Of a stretch of DNA of 11,033 nucleotides, positions 6,950 to 11,033 are shown piece by piece. The stretch lies in contig MERZ01000004.1 in assembly GCA_001770785.1 (NCBI GenBank), forward strand, positions 6,876-17,908, read 5' to 3'. The notes beneath the pieces were generated by a model. The model made no database searches, was not told where the DNA came from, and saw only the letters and a program-made list of their open reading frames with translations. Positions within the stretch are counted from its first letter, which is position 1; each line of letters begins with the position of its first letter. The stretch is from Burkholderiales bacterium RIFCSPHIGHO2_12_FULL_61_11 (GTDB taxonomy: Bacteria > Pseudomonadota > Gammaproteobacteria > Burkholderiales > Burkholderiaceae_C). Position numbers and translations under genes: made by a program.

Positions 6950-7828
6950 TCAATCGCCAGATCGTCCGCGCAGCACGGGCCGTATGAACTTCAACAGCAA
7001 TTGCTGAAGCGGATTGGCATTGCCAAACGGGCGCCAGGTCAGCTTGAGCTTTTGATGGTAGGCGTCAAACTGCAGGCCCCATGGCGCCGCCTTGATGGCG
7101 CCCCGCCCCAGCAACAGCTTCAACACAGAGGCGCCCATCACACCGGCACACAGGTCGCAGGCCATGATGGTTGACGGCCCCCTGTGCTCCTGAAAATTCA
7201 CCGCTTCGGGCGCGACCAGGTAATCACGCTGAACCATTGCTGGCGACAGGCCGGCGATGAAACGCGCGTATTGCTCCTGCGACTCGTGCCCCTCCACCTT
7301 GAAGTACTGCTCAAAACTCATGCCATCAGGACGAAAGTAGAGAAACGCCACGCCCATGCCGAGCGGTGCCGCGGTCAGCGCGGGAATGCCTTTTTCCCGG
7401 CACTTCGCAAACACCATGCGGCGCGCCGGCAGCGCAAAGAAATCCAGCCCGTCCACATACACATCCACATCACGCAAAAATTCGTCGACGTTTTCAGGAT
7501 TGATGCCTTGCGGGAACAGGCGCAGATCGATCTCCGGATTGATGTCCCGCGCCATCCGCGCCACCGTGTCGATCTTTGGCTGCCCCATGGCGGACATGCA
7601 AGCACCGGCCTGCCGGTTCAGGTTCTGCACGTCGAAATCGTCGAAGTCCGAGATGTTGAAATGACTGATCCCGAGCCGGGTGAGCGTCAGCAAGTGCGCG
7701 CCACCCACTCCGCCCAGCCCGGCAATCGCGATGCGCGACTTCCTCAACCTGGCCTGTTCGGCCTGTGTCACCCAGCCAATATTGCGCGAAAAAGCGCTGT
7801 CGTAGTCGAAGGGGATTGAGCCTGCCAT
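6950..7828 (-). CDS. ThiF/MoeB/E1-like adenylyltransferase (Rv1355c-type E1 domain)
   Basis: A 292-residue Rossmann-fold adenylating enzyme of the ThiF/E1 superfamily, which activates a carboxylate, commonly the C-terminus of a ubiquitin-like protein or a peptide, as an acyl-adenylate. The nucleotide-binding loop GLGGVGG is at 37-43. The D-x-D and N-x-N-R-Q segments (61-73) carry the arginine that contacts the triphosphate, followed by K85 and DGLD at 126-129. A single CDLC pair (224-227) is the only CxxC; the second zinc-binding pair of MoeB/ThiF is absent. The ATG at 7828 is chosen because upstream reading would overlap the divergent flavoprotein gene and because MAGSIPFDYDSAFSRN is a typical family N-terminus; the ribosome site is weak (TAAGAG). 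Substrate unknown. The stop abuts the repeat cluster; no terminator was found. Confidence 0.85.
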   Translation of the reverse strand: MAGSIPFDYDSAFSRNIGWVTQAEQARLRKSRIAIAGLGGVGGAHLLTLTRLGISHFNISDFDDFDVQNLNRQAGACMSAMGQPKIDTVARMARDINPEIDLRLFPQGINPENVDEFLRDVDVYVDGLDFFALPARRMVFAKCREKGIPALTAAPLGMGVAFLYFRPDGMSFEQYFKVEGHESQEQYARFIAGLSPAMVQRDYLVAPEAVNFQEHRGPSTIMACDLCAGVMGASVLKLLLGRGAIKAAPWGLQFDAYHQKLKLTWRPFGNANPLQQLLLKFIRPVLRGRSGD

Positions 7829-7889
7829 AAACACTCTTACTGTGTTAGATTTTGCATTGTGCCCTCGAACCGAACGCAAGGTAAACCCC

Positions 7890-8960
7890 ATGAGCCGTGA
7901 CACGCTGACCCGCATTCTCGATCTCGCGCGCTGGGCGCCCAGTGGGGACAACACGCAACCGTGGCGATTCGAGATTGTGGACGACCACTTGATCCGGGTG
8001 CATGGCAGCGATACGCGCGACCATGTCCTTTATGACTATGGCGGCCACCCGAGCCACATCTCCCATGGCGCACTGCTTGAAACCATAAGAATTGCGGCGT
8101 CCGGCTTTGGCCTGACAGCCCACTGGACGATTTCGTCCGGCGCTGATGATCGCAGCCCGACCTACGATGTGAGTCTGGCGCCTGATCCGGCCGTGGTCCG
8201 TGACCCGCTGTTTGATTGCATTGAAAGGCGCACCGTGCAGCGCCGGCCGATGCAAACCACACCGCTCACCGGTACGCAGCGCCAGGCGCTGACCGATGCT
8301 GCAGGCGACGGTTTTCGCGTGCAATGGTTTGAGTCGCGGCGGGATCGCATGAAAGTGGCCGGGCTGCTTTGGGCCAGCGCGAAAATCCGCCTGACTTGCC
8401 CGGAAGCCTATCCGGTGCACAAAGAGATCATCGAGTGGCGCGCTCGCTACAGCAAGGACCGCATTCCGGAGCAGGCCGTCGGCGTTGATCCGGCGACGGC
8501 ACGGCTGATGGAATGGGCCATGCAAAGCTGGGGGCGGGTGGCGTTCTTCAATCGCTACCTGCTGGGCACCGTGGCGCCGCGCATCCAGCTCGACCTGCTG
8601 CCCGCGCTTTTATGCGCCGCGCATCTCCTGGTGCGGCCCCAACAGCCCGCGGCAGGCCTGGCGGACTGGGTGCAACTGGGCAGCGCCGTGCAGCGCATCT
8701 GGCTGACGGCGACGCAGCAGGGCTTGCATTTGCAGCCGCAGATGACCCCGGTGATTTTCCGTTGGTATGCGCGCGCCGGGCGGCGCTTTTCCACCGAGCC
8801 AGCCCTGTTTGAACAAGCGCTCAGCTTGTCTGGTGATTTCGAGCGGATTGCAGGGGCGACGCCGACAGATGATTTTGGTTTCTTCGCCCGGGTTGGGGTG
8901 TCGCCAGTGCCGCAAAGCCGCTCTATCCGGCAAGACCTTGCCGCCTTGATGAAAGCGTAA
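7890..8960 (+). CDS. Nitroreductase-family flavoprotein
   Basis: A 356-residue protein of the nitroreductase (FMN-binding) fold. The N-terminal FMN motif RWAPSGDNTQPW is at 14-25, and the family-typical FFARVG segment lies near the C-terminus (331-336). It is much longer than single-domain nitroreductases (about 200 residues). The central part (140-290) is helical with hydrophobic stretches (LLPALLCAAHLL, 236-247), as in the C-terminal half of Rv1355c-like E1-nitroreductase fusions. Nitroreductase-fold enzymes reduce nitro or quinone compounds, and some oxidise peptide azolines, so the reaction cannot be read from the sequence. The start at 7890 has AAGG 8 nt upstream; an upstream in-frame start at 7842 would overlap the divergent promoter region and lacks such a site. 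It ends 16 nt before a strong terminator. Divergent from the adenylyltransferase, with 61 bp between starts and no clear promoter boxes. Confidence 0.85.
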   Translation: MSRDTLTRILDLARWAPSGDNTQPWRFEIVDDHLIRVHGSDTRDHVLYDYGGHPSHISHGALLETIRIAASGFGLTAHWTISSGADDRSPTYDVSLAPDPAVVRDPLFDCIERRTVQRRPMQTTPLTGTQRQALTDAAGDGFRVQWFESRRDRMKVAGLLWASAKIRLTCPEAYPVHKEIIEWRARYSKDRIPEQAVGVDPATARLMEWAMQSWGRVAFFNRYLLGTVAPRIQLDLLPALLCAAHLLVRPQQPAAGLADWVQLGSAVQRIWLTATQQGLHLQPQMTPVIFRWYARAGRRFSTEPALFEQALSLSGDFERIAGATPTDDFGFFARVGVSPVPQSRSIRQDLAALMKA

Positions 8961-8976
8961 TCTTGGCTGACAAAAG

Positions 8977-9009
8977 AAAACGAGCCCGCTTGCTGCGCGG
9001 GCTCGTTTT
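8977..9009. terminator. Bidirectional Rho-independent terminator
   Basis: A perfect 13-bp stem, AAAACGAGCCCGC (8977-8989), loop TTGCTGC, GCGGGCTCGTTTT (8997-9009). The T-run on the plus strand and TTTTCTTTTG on the minus strand make it work for both convergent genes, the nitroreductase-family gene and the PEP-CTERM gene. Confidence 0.92.
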
Positions 9010-9036
9010 GCTTCATGCCTGAAGCCGGCGTCTGGC

Positions 9037-10170
9037 TTATTTGCGGCCCCTGCGACGCATCGTGAAGCCGGCAGCCGTGAGGCCGATGGCCAGCAGCAGC
9101 AGGGAACCCGGCTCGGGCACCTGCGTGGGCCCAACCCCGCCGATGATCCCGAACTCTTCAAACCCATCCGTGTTGCAGCCCTGGTCCGATTCCCCCAAGC
9201 CGTCGGCAACGCCGTTAGGATTGCAGCCGAGATTCACCGTTGCGACCCACAGGAAATCGGAATCGAACAAAGTCAGGTCCATGGTAGGCGCAAAGGCCAT
9301 GAAGTCCGCTTTGCCAGACCCAATGTTGTGGCTGCCGGAGTACTCGAGCCCGCTGGTTGTCGGCCCGGCGCAGCCGACACCCGTCAGGGGATCCCATGCC
9401 ACGGTGCATGCGCCACCGAAGGTTATGTCGCCGAAATTGTAGGTCGGAGCATTCTGATCCCAGATGTTATTGGTCAGCGAGTCAAGCTGCCAGAATCCCA
9501 CGACCTCGCCGGTATCGGGGTTGATGATCCGAACCTGCGCACTCATGAAAAGAGAGTCGCCGCTGCCGGTCTGGTTGTAGTCAGCGTAGAGCAACGGAAT
9601 GGTGAAGTTCGGATCCAAGCTCTGCAACACCGCCAGGAGTTCGCCGACGGTGGAGGTGGTGCCTTCGGCCGCCGCGGGGCTGCTATAACCCGTGGGGCTC
9701 GTACCTACCGTCTGCCAGGTAGTGCACGTCTGGGGATCGTTGCCCCACTCACACACCCAACCCGTGACGTTGTTGCCGGCGCCACCCAGGTTCACCGGGT
9801 CCTGAAGGCCGCCGACGTTCGTCGCACCGCCAGCCACGGAAGACAAATTGACAAGAATCGTTCCTGTTCCCGTGGAAAAGTCGTAGGTGCCAAAGGTGGC
9901 CGTTGGTATCAACGATGGATTCACGGTCTGGATGGACGTGAGGATATGCCCGGAGTATGACCAGAAATCGTCGTACTTGAGGGCGATCGGGATGCCGTCC
10001 ATGAGGATCGCTTCTCGCAGGGCGCCCTGTGGGTCAGTGAAGAAGCCGTAGGTCGCGAGTGCGTTGTTTTCCGGGGTCGGCAGGATGAAAGTATCCACCG
10101 CACTTGCAGGCCCCGAAGCCGCACCTGCCACCGCCAACACGACGGTAGCAATAAAATTACGCAATTTCAT
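9037..10170 (-). CDS. PEP-CTERM sorting domain-containing secreted protein, function unknown
   Basis: A 377-residue exported protein. A Sec signal peptide covers about 1-25 (MKLRNF..., core VVLAVAGAA, cleavage near ASA). At the C-terminus is a complete PEP-CTERM signal: VPEPG at 351-355, a hydrophobic helix of about 15 residues, then MRRRGRK. The known role of this tag is recognition and cleavage by exosortase at the cytoplasmic membrane, after which the protein goes to the surface or the exopolysaccharide matrix. The mature part is rich in Gly, Ser, Thr, Asn and Asp, has six cysteines in three loosely spaced pairs, and shows no catalytic motif I recognise. It is probably a structural or matrix protein. 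AAGGAG lies 6 nt before the ATG. A sigma-54 site precedes it and a bidirectional terminator follows. It is a plausible substrate of the XrtA system whose export genes lie 2.6 kb away. Confidence 0.9.
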   Translation of the reverse strand: MKLRNFIATVVLAVAGAASGPASAVDTFILPTPENNALATYGFFTDPQGALREAILMDGIPIALKYDDFWSYSGHILTSIQTVNPSLIPTATFGTYDFSTGTGTILVNLSSVAGGATNVGGLQDPVNLGGAGNNVTGWVCEWGNDPQTCTTWQTVGTSPTGYSSPAAAEGTTSTVGELLAVLQSLDPNFTIPLLYADYNQTGSGDSLFMSAQVRIINPDTGEVVGFWQLDSLTNNIWDQNAPTYNFGDITFGGACTVAWDPLTGVGCAGPTTSGLEYSGSHNIGSGKADFMAFAPTMDLTLFDSDFLWVATVNLGCNPNGVADGLGESDQGCNTDGFEEFGIIGGVGPTQVPEPGSLLLLAIGLTAAGFTMRRRGRK

Positions 10171-10214
10171 GATATTCTCCTTTTGAAGCTGTTTCGTTGA
10201 GTGGCGACTTCTCC

Positions 10215-10232
10215 ATGCATAGTTTGTGCCAA
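10215..10232 (-). promoter_or_regulatory. Sigma-54 (RpoN) -24/-12 promoter of the PEP-CTERM gene
   Basis: The minus strand reads TTGGCACAAACTATGCAT. TGGCAC is a full match to the -24 element, and the GC of ATGCAT sits at exactly GG-N10-GC spacing, only one base off the TTGCA consensus. Transcription would start near 10205, giving a leader of about 35 nt that contains the Shine-Dalgarno sequence. In other bacteria PEP-CTERM genes depend on RpoN and the PrsK/PrsR pair, which supports the call. Confidence 0.75.
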
Positions 10233-10484
10233 AAATAAAACCCCAATTTAATCAATAGCTTAGGAAGAATTCAGGATCAGGATGGTTGCCGGATGTAAAG
10301 CGTCCCGACATGGCGCCATCCAGATTCCTATATGTAGTCCAGCCTCGGGTTGGATCCCGCCAAGATGCCAAGAGACTACGCGGACCCTCGGATGAGGCGG
10401 GACGACGATGCATGGACAGCTGTCGAAACGCCTTACACCTCGCCAGTCACTCGCTGAAAAATCGGCCACCAGACATCGCAATAA
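10233..10484. other. Intergenic region without a supported gene
   Basis: Short open frames on both strands here (for example 10260-10481 minus and 10286-10510 plus) have no ribosome site, no recognisable motif and unlikely composition. A loose inverted repeat TCCCGCC (10355-10361) / GGCGGGA (10396-10402) lies 140-190 bp upstream of the predicted transcription start, where an enhancer-binding activator would be expected, but the match is weak. The end near 10480-10505 is AT-rich. Confidence 0.4.
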
Positions 10485-10733
10485 AGAAAATACTTATTTT
10501 TAATCAGTGACTTACGCCACGTTTTCAGCCGCTTCGGCTGCGACCCGTTAACCGACGGCGGTGCGGTGGCGGGTGAAGGTAGCTGCGTCGGCCGTGATCA
10601 GAATAATGGCTACGAACAACTGTTCATCGGCACGACGACCACCGTCACGCAGGTCCCGGAACCCGGAATTCTCGGCCTGCTGGCACTCGGACTGCTGGGA
10701 CTGGCCGCCACCACGCGCCGGCGCAAAGGCTGA
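10485..10733 (+). pseudogene. 3' remnant of a second PEP-CTERM protein gene
   Basis: One frame, free of stops from just after a TAA at 10482-10484, ends at a TGA (10731-10733) and encodes a complete PEP-CTERM tail: TQVPEPG, a Leu/Gly-rich helix, then TTRRRKG. Upstream residues (FSRFGCDPLTDGGAVAGEG, GYEQLFIGTTTTV) look like the end of a secreted protein. There is no ATG, no signal peptide and no ribosome site. The only in-frame alternative start is a GTG at 10566, which would give 55 residues without any export signal, so the product could not reach an exosortase. Coding character is convincing from about 10518; the sequence before it is AT-rich and non-coding, so the 5' part appears lost by deletion or rearrangement. 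A terminator follows directly, as for an intact gene. Confidence 0.72.
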
Positions 10734-10763
10734 CCCTGGTTGCTACGGCAACGCTCAGGCAAG

Positions 10764-10786
10764 AAGGCCCCGGACGGGGCCTTTTT
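10764..10786 (+). terminator. Rho-independent terminator after the PEP-CTERM remnant
   Basis: Stem AAGGCCCC (10764-10771), loop GGAC, GGGGCCTT (10776-10783), continuing into a run of five T. It lies 30 nt after the stop codon of the remnant. Confidence 0.85.
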
Positions 10787-10790
10787 CATG

Positions 10791-11033
10791 GCAGGCCGCC
10801 AAGCGCATGCGCTGCAACAGAATGCCGGCGCGGTCGCTCAGAAATAATTGGCTCCCAGGAGGTGCATGATCCGGCAATCCGGCAAGATGCCGGATTCGCT
10901 GGTGGGTCTGCCAATGTGTTGCTGAAACTGAAAGCTCTGGTCGAAGCTCGCCAGTGATGGCGCAGCTAACTTTCATGAATCCAGGCCGACGCCCCGGATG
11001 ATGAAAGAAACTCAAAGGTGGAGGTGCTGAGGT
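10791..11033. other. Intergenic region at the window edge with small repeats
   Basis: No gene is supported. It holds a perfect 9-bp inverted repeat, AATCCGGCA (10876-10884), loop AGA, TGCCGGATT (10888-10896), without a T-run, and the second copy of the dispersed repeat at 10972-11008. A minus-strand open frame (10755-11015) runs through the terminator and the repeat and is not credible as a gene. Confidence 0.45.
10972..11008. repeat. Dispersed repeat, copy 2 (CATGAATCCAGG...CCGGATGATG)
   Basis: TCATGAATCCAGG, CCGACGCCCCGGATGATGAAA matches the copy at 6562-6596 apart from a 2-nt insertion and a few substitutions, in the same orientation. It may belong to a larger repeat extending beyond the window edge. 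Confidence 0.7.

Noticed and set aside
6547..6953. Two minus-strand open frames (6547-6744 and 6636-6953)
   Set aside because: They are read through the palindromic repeat cluster and give the well-known spurious peptides of this repeat; no ribosome site or domain.
7842..7889. Upstream in-frame start of the flavoprotein gene
   Set aside because: It has no ribosome site and would consume most of the 61-bp divergent promoter region; the ATG at 7890 fits the family start.
7829..7889. Sigma-70 promoters in the divergent intergenic region
   Set aside because: TTAGAT at 7845-7850 is a passable -10 box, but no acceptable -35 element lies at 16-18 nt on either strand.
7829..7954. N-terminal extension of the adenylyltransferase into the flavoprotein gene
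   Set aside because: The added residues are antisense to the divergent gene, and the family N-terminus begins at the ATG at 7828.
10260..10510. Open frames on both strands upstream of the PEP-CTERM gene
   Set aside because: Short, without ribosome sites, and overlapping each other; composition does not resemble the neighbouring genes.
10755..11015. 86-codon minus-strand open frame at the right edge
   Set aside because: It crosses a strong terminator and the dispersed repeat and has no recognisable features.

Overview
The window reads as chromosomal DNA of a Gram-negative proteobacterium, most likely a betaproteobacterium of the Burkholderiales type. The evidence is moderately GC-rich DNA, outer-membrane proteins, a lipoprotein signal, and an exosortase A (XrtA)/PEP-CTERM exopolysaccharide locus whose gene order is typical of that group. 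This assignment comes from family recognition only; no search was run.

Left part (1-6421, minus strand): six tightly packed genes transcribed right to left. In order of transcription they are an outer-membrane polysaccharide export lipoprotein (TTG start), a Wzz/GumC-type chain-length determinant, a BY-type tyrosine autokinase with a striking Tyr-Gly tail, an outer-membrane beta-barrel of the PEP-CTERM-associated family, an ExeA/GspA-like AAA ATPase, and the N-terminal half of UDP-GlcNAc 2-epimerase, which runs off the left edge. Gaps after the first gene are 7, 2 and 3 nt and then an ATGA overlap, so this is one operon. Together the genes would polymerise, export and control an exopolysaccharide and supply UDP-ManNAc. 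The exosortase itself is not in the window and would be expected further left.

Middle (6422-6949): the operon promoter region, followed by a cluster of dispersed palindromic repeats of the 'GTCATTGCGAGCG...GGCAATCC' kind and several small hairpins. No gene is supported here.

Right-centre (6950-8960): a divergent pair, a ThiF/E1-like adenylyltransferase (minus) and a nitroreductase-fold flavoprotein (plus), 61 bp apart. These two domains occur fused in Rv1355c-type proteins, so the pair probably forms one uncharacterised pathway. A strong bidirectional terminator lies at 8977-9009.

Right (9037-11033): a secreted PEP-CTERM protein of unknown function (minus) carrying the sorting tag that XrtA would process. 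It is preceded by a clear sigma-54 (-24/-12) promoter, which fits the known RpoN/PrsR control of PEP-CTERM genes. Beyond it is a gene-poor stretch containing the 3' remnant of a second PEP-CTERM gene (plus) with its own terminator, and near the edge a second copy of a dispersed repeat that also occurs just upstream of the exopolysaccharide operon.
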